This document shows positions 34,341 to 42,390 of a stretch of DNA of 64,000 bases, in pieces. Made by a program: the position numbers and the translations under genes. The notes below the pieces were generated by a model. The model worked only from the letters and a program-made list of their open reading frames with translations, was not told where the DNA came from and did not search any database. Source of the stretch: Myxococcales bacterium (GTDB lineage Bacteria; Myxococcota_A; Polyangia; Polyangiales; Polyangiaceae); contig JADJKB010000010.1 in NCBI GenBank assembly GCA_016706225.1, positions 186,001 to 250,000 of the forward strand. The letters are read 5' to 3'. Within the stretch, counting starts at the first letter, position 1. Each line of letters opens with the position of its first letter.

Positions 34341-35399
34341 GTGGGATTACCACGCCTGAAGACCGTGCAGGAGCTGACGCTGCACGACGTCGAAGCGCTG
34401 CGCGTCATTCTGTACGGCGACTCGGTGATCGATTGGCACCGCCTCAACCTCGAGAGCCGCGAGGCCGCGCACCAGCTGCTCCTCAACCACGACCTCGACC
34501 CTGCCCTGGACGGCGCCTACATCGAGCACGTCAAGCACGAGGCCATCAACTACCTGCGCCGGACGTTCGCGTTTGCGATCCCGAAGCCGGTCGAGCAGGC
34601 CTCGCTCGAAGACCTGCTGCTGCTCGCCTCCGGCAAGGGCCACCGCCAGCTGTGCGCCTGCACCATCCTGAAGACGGTGCACATCATCAATCACATGGCA
34701 GGGCGCGAGCTGCTGTTCCGTTTGCCCGTCAGTGATCGCGAGCTCTTCCATTTCATCGAAGAGAAGGTGTATCGCGTGGTCGGGACCATGCTGAGCGAGG
34801 GTTTCCCGATCACGGAGTTCGTCGGCGGCCGCAAGAACCTCGATTCGACCTACACCAAGCTGCTGTCGAAGCCCGAGGCGACGTCGGCGGCGCTCTACGA
34901 CAAGCTGCGCTTCCGCATCGTGACTCGGACCCGGGAGCACCTGCTGCCCGTGCTCAACTACCTGTCAGAGCGCTTGTTCCCGTTCAACTACGTCGTGCCG
35001 GACGAGAGCACGAACACCATCTTCCACTTCCGCAGCTTCTGCGAAAAGCAACCTCACCTGGCGCGCATGGTCGAGCGCTTCCAGGGCAACATCGACGATC
35101 AGCTGACCCCCGGTGACAATCGCTTCAGCGCGCCGACCTACCGCGTGATCCATTTCGTGGCCGACGTACCGCTCCGGGTTCCGCAGCACCTGATGGAGCT
35201 CGCGCCGGCCGGCTGCGAGAACCTCGGGCCAGTGGTCTACATGCTGTGCGAGTTTCAGCTCCTGGACGCCGAGACCGAAGAGATGAACGAGTCCGGTGAG
35301 GCCAGCCACGATGCCTACAAACTCAGGCAGCGCGCCGCGGTGATGCATCGACTGCGGCTCGGCGGGCGCCCGACCCGCGAGCCCAAACGCCGCCGCTGA
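34341..35399 (+). CDS. TIGR04552-like protein of unknown function
   Basis: A soluble protein of about 352 residues from the first plausible start, GTG 34341; the frame is open further upstream but without a good start. It has LYGDSVIDWHRLNL near the N-terminus, a central FVGGRKNLDSTYTKLLSKPE, and RFRIVTRTREHLLPVLNYL. This pattern resembles the TIGR04552 family known from myxobacteria and related delta-proteobacteria; the Arg and Asp blocks (GRKNLDST, RFRIVTRT) are reminiscent of nucleotide-transferase sites in RelA-like proteins, which is speculative. No membrane segments. Confidence 0.7.
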   Translation: MGLPRLKTVQELTLHDVEALRVILYGDSVIDWHRLNLESREAAHQLLLNHDLDPALDGAYIEHVKHEAINYLRRTFAFAIPKPVEQASLEDLLLLASGKGHRQLCACTILKTVHIINHMAGRELLFRLPVSDRELFHFIEEKVYRVVGTMLSEGFPITEFVGGRKNLDSTYTKLLSKPEATSAALYDKLRFRIVTRTREHLLPVLNYLSERLFPFNYVVPDESTNTIFHFRSFCEKQPHLARMVERFQGNIDDQLTPGDNRFSAPTYRVIHFVADVPLRVPQHLMELAPAGCENLGPVVYMLCEFQLLDAETEEMNESGEASHDAYKLRQRAAVMHRLRLGGRPTREPKRRR

Positions 35400-35615
35400 G
35401 CCCAGCGCGCTCGGTCTTGCGGCCGAGGCCGCTTTGCCAGCCATGCCATGAAAGCCGCCGAGAACCGCGCGCGCCACCTTGACCCAAGGAGGCCACGCGC
35501 CGGGCGGACGCCCCGCTCGCCGCCCGCCCACGGGGACCGTGCCGGCGACAATCGGCGTCCCGATGCCGATCTGCTCGTGCCAAGCTTCGGTGACTAGTGC
35601 TACGACTCGGCCGCC

Positions 35616-36125
35616 ATGCGCATCCACACCGCCCGGGTGTCACAGATTGCCGCCGAGATGGTCAGCTCGCTGACCCGTGACAAAGCCGTGGAAACCGACG
35701 CCCCAGCCGAGATGCGCTTGGACATCGAAGCCGTACTGAACCAGTACATTCGAGACGAGCACGAGGTCGGAGAGAAGGCCAAAGACATGCTGGCGGCCCG
35801 CAACCTGCCGCAGACCGATCTCGGCAAGATCCGCCGCCTGATCGCCGACCAGCGCAAGCTGAAGCTGGGCGAGGAGGCCATCGACTACCTGCTCGATCAG
35901 CTGATCGAGATGCTGATGCACTCGCAGAACGTGGCGGAGGTCTTCGCGGAAGACTACGAGCTCAGGCGGCGCATGCGCGAACCGTTGCGGCGCCAGCTGG
36001 GCGACGAGGAAGAGTTGCACAAAGAAGTGCGGGCTCAGCTCAAACACGTCGAAGAGGGCAGCGCGCTCTGGGAAGTCGAATACCGGCGCATGATGGAAGA
36101 CATGAAGCGCCGCAAGGGGCTCTGA
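35616..36125 (+). CDS. DUF507 family protein
   Basis: A 169-residue helical, highly charged soluble protein with two similar halves (residues about 1-80 and 90-169), as in DUF507 proteins of delta-proteobacteria and Aquificae. Conserved blocks include LDIEAVLNQYIRDEHEV, KIRRLIADQR and WEVEYRRMMEDMKRR. Function unknown. It starts a compact plus-strand run; the epimerase ATG is four bases after its stop codon. Confidence 0.88.
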   Translation: MRIHTARVSQIAAEMVSSLTRDKAVETDAPAEMRLDIEAVLNQYIRDEHEVGEKAKDMLAARNLPQTDLGKIRRLIADQRKLKLGEEAIDYLLDQLIEMLMHSQNVAEVFAEDYELRRRMREPLRRQLGDEEELHKEVRAQLKHVEEGSALWEVEYRRMMEDMKRRKGL

Positions 36126-36128
36126 GCC

Positions 36129-37091
36129 ATGGCGCGGTATCTGGTGACCGGCGGCGCCGGCTTCATTGGGTCCAATCTGGTACGGGCCCTGGCCGAGGCC
36201 GGGGAGCGAGTGCGGGTCATCGATGACCTCTCGACCGGGTTCTGGGAGAACCTGGGGGAGCTCGCCGACTCCGCGTCGGTCGAGTGTGTCACCGCCGACA
36301 TCCGAGACGCCGCCGCAGTGAAAGCCGCGGTGGACGGGGTCGAGGTGATCTTTCACGAGGCCGCGCTCGGTTCGGTTCCGCGCAGCATCGAAACGCCGGT
36401 GGTGAGCGACTCGGTGAACACGAACGGCACGGTCACCGTGCTCGACGCCGCGCGCCACGCTGGCGTCCGGCGGGTGGTGTTCGCGGCATCTTCGTCGGCG
36501 TACGGGGACACCCCTACCCTGCCAAAACACGAGGACATGCCGACCGCGCCGCTCTCACCCTACGCGGTGACGAAGGTCGCGGACGAGCTGTACATGCGCG
36601 TGTTTTCCTCGCTCTACGGCCTCGAGACGGTGTGCCTGCGATACTTCAACGTGTTCGGCCCCAACCAGCGCCCCGATGGCGCCTACGCCGCGGCCATTCC
36701 CCGATTCTTCTGGGCCGCGCTCCGCGGCCAACCGCTCAGTGTGTACGGCGACGGCGAACAGACGCGGGACTTCTGTTTCATCGACAACGCCGTCAGCGCC
36801 AACCTGCTCGCGGCGAACGCCCCGCGCAAGTTGGCGGGCGACGTGATCAATATCGCCGGGGGTCGGCGGGTCTCGCTGAACGCGCTGATCGAACAGATCG
36901 GTGGTGTGCTCGGCTCACCACCCCAGGTGAACCATGACCCCCCACGCCAGGGCGACGTGCGCCACTCCCTCGCCGACATCACGCGCGCTCGGGAGCTGCT
37001 CGGGTACGAGCCCAAGGTGCGCTGGGAAGACGGACTTCCGGCCACGGCTGGTTACCTGAAGACTTTGGCGGCGGGGCGAGGCGCTGCATGA
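36129..37091 (+). CDS. NAD-dependent sugar epimerase/dehydratase (GalE-like SDR)
   Basis: Extended short-chain dehydrogenase of 320 residues. The NAD site is VTGGAGFIGSNLV at residues 6-18, the active site Ser-Tyr-Lys is seen as ASSSAYGD and SPYAVTK, and NVFGPNQRPDGAYAAAIP and YGDGEQTRDF are typical of UDP-hexose 4-epimerases such as WbpP/GalE-like enzymes. It probably makes a precursor for O-antigen or exopolysaccharide; the exact sugar cannot be read from sequence. Overlaps yicC by 4 bp. Confidence 0.92.
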   Translation: MARYLVTGGAGFIGSNLVRALAEAGERVRVIDDLSTGFWENLGELADSASVECVTADIRDAAAVKAAVDGVEVIFHEAALGSVPRSIETPVVSDSVNTNGTVTVLDAARHAGVRRVVFAASSSAYGDTPTLPKHEDMPTAPLSPYAVTKVADELYMRVFSSLYGLETVCLRYFNVFGPNQRPDGAYAAAIPRFFWAALRGQPLSVYGDGEQTRDFCFIDNAVSANLLAANAPRKLAGDVINIAGGRRVSLNALIEQIGGVLGSPPQVNHDPPRQGDVRHSLADITRARELLGYEPKVRWEDGLPATAGYLKTLAAGRGAA

Positions 37092-37960
37092 AGAGCATGA
37101 CCGGGTTCGGCGTCGGCGGCGCACCGCTCGGCGACGGCCGGCTCGGTTTCGAGATCCGCTCGCTGAACCATCGGTTTCTCGACGTTCGGGTGCGGCTGCC
37201 GACCGAAATTGTGGATCACACCTTCTTCGTCGAGCAGCTGGCGAGGGACAAACTCAGCCGCGGTCGCTACGACATCGGAGTCCGGCTCGAGGGCAGCGCG
37301 TTGCCGGTGGCGAGCTTGGACAAGGACCGCGTACGGGCCGCGTACCGCGAGCTCAGCCAGCTTCGAGACGAGCTCGCCCCGGGGACCGACCTGCCGTTGA
37401 CGGCGGCTCTCGCGTTGCCCAACGTCGCGAGCGCGCCCCCGACGGTCGATCCCGAGCTGCTGCGCGAGGCGCTCAGCGCGGGTTTCGGCGCGGCCCTGGT
37501 CGAGCTCGATCACATGCGGGAAAAAGAGGGCGCCGCGCTCTGCCGCGAGCTCCGAGAGCGACTCGAGAAGCTGCAGGCCATCGCTCGGGCGGTGAGCGAG
37601 CGAGGGCCGGAGTTGCTGCGGCACCACCACGCCCGCATCCGAACCCGGGTCGAACGCCTGATCGCCGACGCGGGCGTCTCGGTGGACACGGGTCGCCTCG
37701 AGGCCGAACTGGCGATGATGGCCGACAAAAGCGACATCACCGAGGAGCTGGTCCGGCTCGAGAGCCACGCCGCTCAGGCGCGCTCGCTCTTGACCAGCAA
37801 GGAACCGGTGGGGCGCCGCTTCGACTTCTTGCTACAAGAGATGGGACGCGAGGTGAACACGGTCGGGTCCAAGAGCCAGGACAGCGTCGTCGCGCAGCAG
37901 GTGGTGGAGCTCAAGAGCGAGCTCGAGCGAATGCGGGAGCAAGTGCAAAATGTCGAGTGA
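37088..37960 (+). CDS. YicC family endoribonuclease
   Basis: A 290-residue protein with the YicC N-terminal start MKSMTGFGVG, the EIRSLNHRFLDVRVRLP block, and the C-terminal MADKSDITEELVRLESH and GRRFDFLLQEMGREVNTVGSKS signatures. YicC of E. coli is an endoribonuclease active on small RNAs. The yicC-gmk order is conserved in many bacteria; the genes overlap here by 11 bp. Confidence 0.95.
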   Translation: MKSMTGFGVGGAPLGDGRLGFEIRSLNHRFLDVRVRLPTEIVDHTFFVEQLARDKLSRGRYDIGVRLEGSALPVASLDKDRVRAAYRELSQLRDELAPGTDLPLTAALALPNVASAPPTVDPELLREALSAGFGAALVELDHMREKEGAALCRELRERLEKLQAIARAVSERGPELLRHHHARIRTRVERLIADAGVSVDTGRLEAELAMMADKSDITEELVRLESHAAQARSLLTSKEPVGRRFDFLLQEMGREVNTVGSKSQDSVVAQQVVELKSELERMREQVQNVE

Positions 37961-38588
37961 CGATCCACTCCTCATCATCATTTCTTCGCCCTCGGGCGCC
38001 GGCAAGACCACTCTGACGACACGCCTGCGCGAGCGCATCCCGAACCTGCGCTTCTCGGTCTCCCACACGACACGGCTGCGGCGCCCCAACGAAGAGGACG
38101 GGCGCGAATACCATTTCGTCAGTCGCGAGACCTTCGAGCGCTTGATTCAGCTGGACGAGTTCCTGGAGTGGGCCGAGGTCCACGGCAATCTGTACGGCAC
38201 GAGCAAGAAGGAAGTCGAGAACGCCCGAGGCGCCCGGGGCCTGATCTTCGACATCGACCACCAAGGCGCGCGTCAGATCAAGAGTGTGCACGCGAACGCC
38301 GTCAGCGTTTTCATACTGCCGCCCAGCATGGCAGTGCTCGAGCGGCGCTTGCGCGGTCGCGCGACCGAAGACGAAGCCACCGTCGAGCGGCGCTTTCGCG
38401 TGGCTCGCACCGAGATCGAACACTACGGATTCTTCGACTACCTGCTGGTCAACGACGAGCTGGAAGAGTCCACCCTGAACTTGGTGGGGATCTTCCGCGC
38501 CGAAGAGTGTCGACGCATGCGCGCCGCGCGCCGGGCGGAGGCGCTCCTGTTCGAAGAGCGCAGCCTCGGGCCGAAGAAGCCGGGCTGA
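37950..38588 (+). CDS. gmk: Guanylate kinase
   Basis: Phosphorylates GMP to GDP. The 212-residue protein has the P-loop SSPSGAGKTTL (about residues 11-21), the GMP-binding SVSHTTRLRRPNEEDGREYHFV with FERLIQLDEFLEWAEVHGNLYGT, and FDIDHQGARQIK. Length is usual. The gene for RNA polymerase omega, which often follows gmk, is not present next to it; mtnP follows instead. Confidence 0.96.
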   Translation: MSSDDPLLIIISSPSGAGKTTLTTRLRERIPNLRFSVSHTTRLRRPNEEDGREYHFVSRETFERLIQLDEFLEWAEVHGNLYGTSKKEVENARGARGLIFDIDHQGARQIKSVHANAVSVFILPPSMAVLERRLRGRATEDEATVERRFRVARTEIEHYGFFDYLLVNDELEESTLNLVGIFRAEECRRMRAARRAEALLFEERSLGPKKPG

Positions 38589-38637
38589 CGACGAGCGCGT
38601 TGCCGCGGGCCGCCTGCCCTGGTACGGGCCCAACCCG

Positions 38638-39504
38638 ATGCAGCACGTCCTGGGAGTCATCGGCGGCAGCGGGATCTACGAGATCCCGGGCCTGGACAAG
38701 CGCGACGAACACCACGTGGCCACGCCCTTTGGGGCGCCGAGCGACGTGATCATCCGCAGCCGGTCGGGTGACACCGACCTGCTGTTCTTGCCACGACACG
38801 GGCGCGGGCACCGCACGCCGCCCCACAAGATCAACTATCGGGCGAACATCGCGGCGCTGAAGCTGCTCGGCGCTACCCAGGTGGTGTCCCTGTCCGCCGT
38901 GGGCTCGATGAAAGAAGAGATCGTGCCGGGGCACGTGGTCGTGGTCGACCAGTACATCGACCTGACCAAGCGCCGCGTGAGCTCCTTCTTCGACGACGAC
39001 GTCGCCGCGCATGTCGGTTTCGGTGATCCGGTGTGCCCGGCGCTCGCCGACGCCCTGGCCAAGGCGGCGAAGAAGGCCGGCGGCACCGTCCACGTCGGCG
39101 GGACCTACGTGTGCATGGAAGGGCCGCAGTTCTCCACGCGCGCCGAGAGTCTTCTCTATCGCAGCTGGGGCGTGAGTGTGATCGGCATGACGGCCATGCC
39201 CGAGGCGAAGCTGGCGCGTGAAGCGGAGCTGCCCTACGCGACGCTCGCGCTCGCCACGGACTACGACTGCTGGCACGAGTCGGAAGAGGACGTGAACGTC
39301 GCGGCGGTGTTGGCGGTGTTGAAAGCCAACGCGGAGCTCGCGCAACGCATCGTCGTCGAGCTGGCGGCCTCGCTGCCGGACCCGTCGAAGAGCACAGCCG
39401 CCAACGCGCTGGCCCACGCCATCTTGACTCCGGCGAGCGCCATCAGCCCCGAAGCCCGCGCGCGGCTCGGATTCTTGATCGAAAAACACCTGGGAAAATC
39501 ATGA
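38638..39504 (+). CDS. mtnP: S-methyl-5'-thioadenosine phosphorylase
   Basis: Cleaves 5'-methylthioadenosine to adenine and methylthioribose-1-phosphate in methionine salvage. The 288-residue protein opens with IGGSGIYEIPGL, then has RHGRGHRTPPHKINYRANI (phosphate and substrate binding), SAVGSMKEEI, CMEGPQFSTRAES and a terminal MTAMPEAKLAREAELPYA block with the substrate-facing Met and Asp (ATDYDCW). Overlaps the PfkB kinase gene by 4 bp. Confidence 0.95.
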   Translation: MQHVLGVIGGSGIYEIPGLDKRDEHHVATPFGAPSDVIIRSRSGDTDLLFLPRHGRGHRTPPHKINYRANIAALKLLGATQVVSLSAVGSMKEEIVPGHVVVVDQYIDLTKRRVSSFFDDDVAAHVGFGDPVCPALADALAKAAKKAGGTVHVGGTYVCMEGPQFSTRAESLLYRSWGVSVIGMTAMPEAKLAREAELPYATLALATDYDCWHESEEDVNVAAVLAVLKANAELAQRIVVELAASLPDPSKSTAANALAHAILTPASAISPEARARLGFLIEKHLGKS

Positions 39505-40430
39505 TCCAAGCTACCCGCTCGAAGGACCCGGTGTTGATCGTCGGGTCGATGGCGTTCGACGACCTCGAGCTGCCGAGTGCCAACGTCAAGGACGTGGTCG
39601 GGGGCTCGGCAACGTACGCCGCGCTGTCGGCAGGATTGTTCAGCGAGGCCCGCGTCGTGGCGGTGGTCGGTGACGATTTTCCAGCCGAAGCTCTCCAGCG
39701 CCTCGACGACCGGGGCATCGACACGACGGGCATCGAGCGGGCAACGGGCAAGACGTTCCGCTGGGCGGGGCGCTACGCGGCAAACCTGGCGAGCCGCACG
39801 ACGCTCGACACCCAGCTGAACGTGTTCGCCGACTTCCGTCCCAAGCTGCCGGCGAGCTTCGGGGCGAGCCCGTATCTCTTGCTCGGCAACATTCACCCGA
39901 GCCTGCAGCTGGAGGTGCTGGCGCAGGTGGGCCGCCCGAAGCTGGTCGCAGCCGACACGATGAACTTCTGGATCAGTGGCGAGCGTCCGACCCTGCTCGA
40001 GATGCTGGCCAAGATCGATCTCCTGGTGATCAACGACGAAGAAGTGCGGGAGCTGGCGGACGAGCACAACATCAAGCGAGCCGCCGCCCGTGTCCGCGCG
40101 ATGGGCCCGAAGCGGCTGGTGGTCAAGCGGGGCGAGTACGGGGCGATGTTGTTCGACGACAGCGGCATCTTCTTCGTTCCCGCCTACCCGCTGGAAGAAG
40201 AGATCGATCCGACCGGAGCGGGCGACACCTTCGCCGGTGCACTGATGGGTTACCTCTCGCGCGAGGGAACGCTGGACGGCTCGGCCTTTCGACGGGCGAT
40301 CATGGTCGCGGCGACCGTGGCCTCGTTCTGCGTCGAGGGCGTCGGCACCGCCCGCCTGCTCTCTCTCGACAAAGACCAGGTCGCTCGCCGGCTGGAAGAT
40401 CTGCGGCTCTTGGTCCACTTCGGCCACTGA
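39501..40430 (+). CDS. PfkB-family sugar/nucleoside kinase
   Basis: A 309-residue ribokinase-like protein. Typical features are the N-terminal GSMAFDDLELP with a Gly-Gly motif (VVGGSATYAALSAG), INDEEVRELA, and the catalytic anion-hole motif DPTGAGDTFAGAL near residue 235. The substrate is not evident. Coupling to mtnP suggests a role in recycling its products, for example adenosine or methylthioribose, but a pfkB-like kinase next to mtnP is also frequent without assigned function. Confidence 0.88.
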   Translation: MIQATRSKDPVLIVGSMAFDDLELPSANVKDVVGGSATYAALSAGLFSEARVVAVVGDDFPAEALQRLDDRGIDTTGIERATGKTFRWAGRYAANLASRTTLDTQLNVFADFRPKLPASFGASPYLLLGNIHPSLQLEVLAQVGRPKLVAADTMNFWISGERPTLLEMLAKIDLLVINDEEVRELADEHNIKRAAARVRAMGPKRLVVKRGEYGAMLFDDSGIFFVPAYPLEEEIDPTGAGDTFAGALMGYLSREGTLDGSAFRRAIMVAATVASFCVEGVGTARLLSLDKDQVARRLEDLRLLVHFGH

Positions 40431-40544
40431 GACTTGCGCCGGGCAGGCGAGCCGAGCGTGGAGCGCACGGCCTGTTTCGGCTGAATGCCGGTGGCGTGGC
40501 GCGGGGGCTTGTTGTAAGCAAAGGCAGGCGCGCGGGAGGAATCA

Positions 40545-41591
40545 ATGCGATTCGTATGGCTTTGTTTCGCCAGCATGGCGGTGCTCGGTGGTGGTTTGGT
40601 TGGCGGTTGCGGCGGCGATGACGGCGGGGGCAAGACCTCTTCGGGCGGCTCCGGGGGCGGCGGCACCGGCGGCGGGGCGAGCGAATGCACACCCACGGAT
40701 GCCTCCTGTTACGCGACGGGCGCCGAGGGCCCCGGCAACGAGTGCATGGCCAAGGCGGATTTCTCGTCCGGTGCCATCGCCATGCTGCGCATGACCTCAC
40801 ACCAGGTCCAGAGCCCCAGCGCGCTGGCAGCGCCCTTCGTGCAGGACTCGATCATCACGAAGAAGAGCGCGCTGGTCGAGCCGAACTGCAACCTCGACGG
40901 CTCGGGCCAGTTCAACTTCTTGATGCAGCTCGACACCGACAAGAAGGAGCTCACGCTCGGCGGCGGTGTGCCCCAGGCGCTGATCGGCTCCGCCATCGAC
41001 GGCACCTGCTGGGCCGCTTTCAAGGACCCGGCCTCGGGGCTCGAGGTGAAGCAGTACGTGACACCGTACACCGAGAGCGGCGGGCAGCTCGAAGGCAAGC
41101 TCGACTCATTCGTCATGCCGATCTTCCTCGCGGACAAGGCCGGCGCCGAGGACGCAGTGCTCGTGCCACTGCACGAGATGACGTTCACCGCCAAGCTCAG
41201 CGCGGACAAAAACTGCGTCGGGCGATACGCGGCAGAGAAGCTGTCCAAGGGGCTCTCCTGCCAGCCGACGGACGGTGAGTTCGCGTGGGAGCCGGCCGGG
41301 CGCTACGAGGGTTACATCACGGTCGAAGAGGCCGATGACGTCATGGTCGTGTCCCTCGGTGAGAGCCTGTGCGTCGTGCTCAGCGGCGACACGGCCAAAT
41401 GGAAAGGCACCGCCCAGAATTGCGCCACCAGCAAGGGGTTCGCTGCATCCGGCGCGCTGCCGAAGGGTGACTGGTGCGCGGCGACCAACAGCGCCGGTGG
41501 CTGTCAGGACTCCTGGAAGCTGGTCATCGACTTTGCCGCTCAGGCCATCAACATCAAGGGCGTCTACGACGCGACCAAGGGCGGCTGCTAG
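40545..41591 (+). CDS. Lipoprotein with Gly-rich spacer, unknown function
   Basis: A 348-residue lipoprotein (lipobox LVGGC, Cys about 22) preceded by GGGAGGAA, with a Ser/Gly spacer to about residue 45 and a folded domain with eight or more Cys (CTPTDASCYATG, ECMAK, CNLDG, CWAAF, CVGRY, SCQPTDG, CVVLSG, WCAATN, GCQDSW). Its length and even Cys spread suggest a disulfide-rich extracellular beta fold. No family recognised. Confidence 0.8.
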   Translation: MRFVWLCFASMAVLGGGLVGGCGGDDGGGKTSSGGSGGGGTGGGASECTPTDASCYATGAEGPGNECMAKADFSSGAIAMLRMTSHQVQSPSALAAPFVQDSIITKKSALVEPNCNLDGSGQFNFLMQLDTDKKELTLGGGVPQALIGSAIDGTCWAAFKDPASGLEVKQYVTPYTESGGQLEGKLDSFVMPIFLADKAGAEDAVLVPLHEMTFTAKLSADKNCVGRYAAEKLSKGLSCQPTDGEFAWEPAGRYEGYITVEEADDVMVVSLGESLCVVLSGDTAKWKGTAQNCATSKGFAASGALPKGDWCAATNSAGGCQDSWKLVIDFAAQAINIKGVYDATKGGC

Positions 41592-41775
41592 TCGAGTCGT
41601 CGGATCCGCCGGCGTCGGCTGCGGTTTGGGGCCGCCGTCCGCGCACCTTGTGCGACACGAGAGGCGCCGCCTGAGCTAACCCGGCGACCCCGGCGCCGAA
41701 TTTCGGGCTAGACTCCGGGGCGTCGTCCGCTTCGGGGCGCCGCGAGCGGCCGGGAGCCGCACACGGGAGAGCCTT

Positions 41776-42345
41776 ATGCCGCGTTGGTCCACCCACGTTC
41801 TCTTCATTCTTTTCTTGGTGATCTTCGGCGGCTGCGCCGGCAGCTGCTCGAGCTGCTCCGGCTGCGGGGTCACACCCCTCCCCGCCGGTTTCCCGAAAGA
41901 GAGCCGCATCGACAACGCGACCAGCGTCCGGGTCACCAAGACCGGCCTGGAGTTCATCGCACAGAACATCGGAGGGCTCGCGCCCTCGTTGCTCGGCGGA
42001 GCCGGCCAGGTCGCAGCAGGCGTCGTGACCTTCGAGGTCCCGCCGAGCGAGAGCGACATCAAGGATCCGATCTTCGGCGCCAAGCTGGGGACCGTGAAGA
42101 TCTGCCCCGACGGACCGAAACCCAACGCCAACCCGCCGGAGTGTGTGGTCGAGGCGGATCTCGGCAAAGCCAAGCTCACGATTACCACGGCAGCGCCGCA
42201 CAACCTGAAGGTCGGCGGGACGTTGGCAGTGCGGCTGCAGAAGATCCCGCTCAAGGGCACCGGAGTCGCGGGTTTCGTCAACAGCGAGGTCGTCTTGACC
42301 AAGGGGGAGTCTGCAGCCCCAAGGAATTCGCCGACATCCCGGTGA
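41776..42345 (+). CDS. N-terminal part of a MYXO-CTERM lipoprotein, frame broken at 42303
   Basis: From ATG 41776 (GGGAGA upstream) the protein has a lipobox signal (LVIFGGC) and a Cys-rich start (CAGSCSSCSGCGVTPLP), then a beta-rich region (NATSVRVTKTGLEFIAQN, GVVTFEVPPSESDIKDPIFG). The frame ends early at 42345, but one more G in the run at 42303-42307 gives TKGGVCSPKEFADIPVTVDI and on to KDPTHG; removing one G from the run at 42387-42390 returns to the original frame (HGLGRGYTKVKI). The two compensating slips make this one gene with 42391-46029. Confidence 0.75.
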   Translation: MPRWSTHVLFILFLVIFGGCAGSCSSCSGCGVTPLPAGFPKESRIDNATSVRVTKTGLEFIAQNIGGLAPSLLGGAGQVAAGVVTFEVPPSESDIKDPIFGAKLGTVKICPDGPKPNANPPECVVEADLGKAKLTITTAAPHNLKVGGTLAVRLQKIPLKGTGVAGFVNSEVVLTKGESAAPRNSPTSR

Positions 42346-42390
42346 CCGTCGACATCTCGCTCGAGGTCGACAAGGACCCGACGCACGGGG

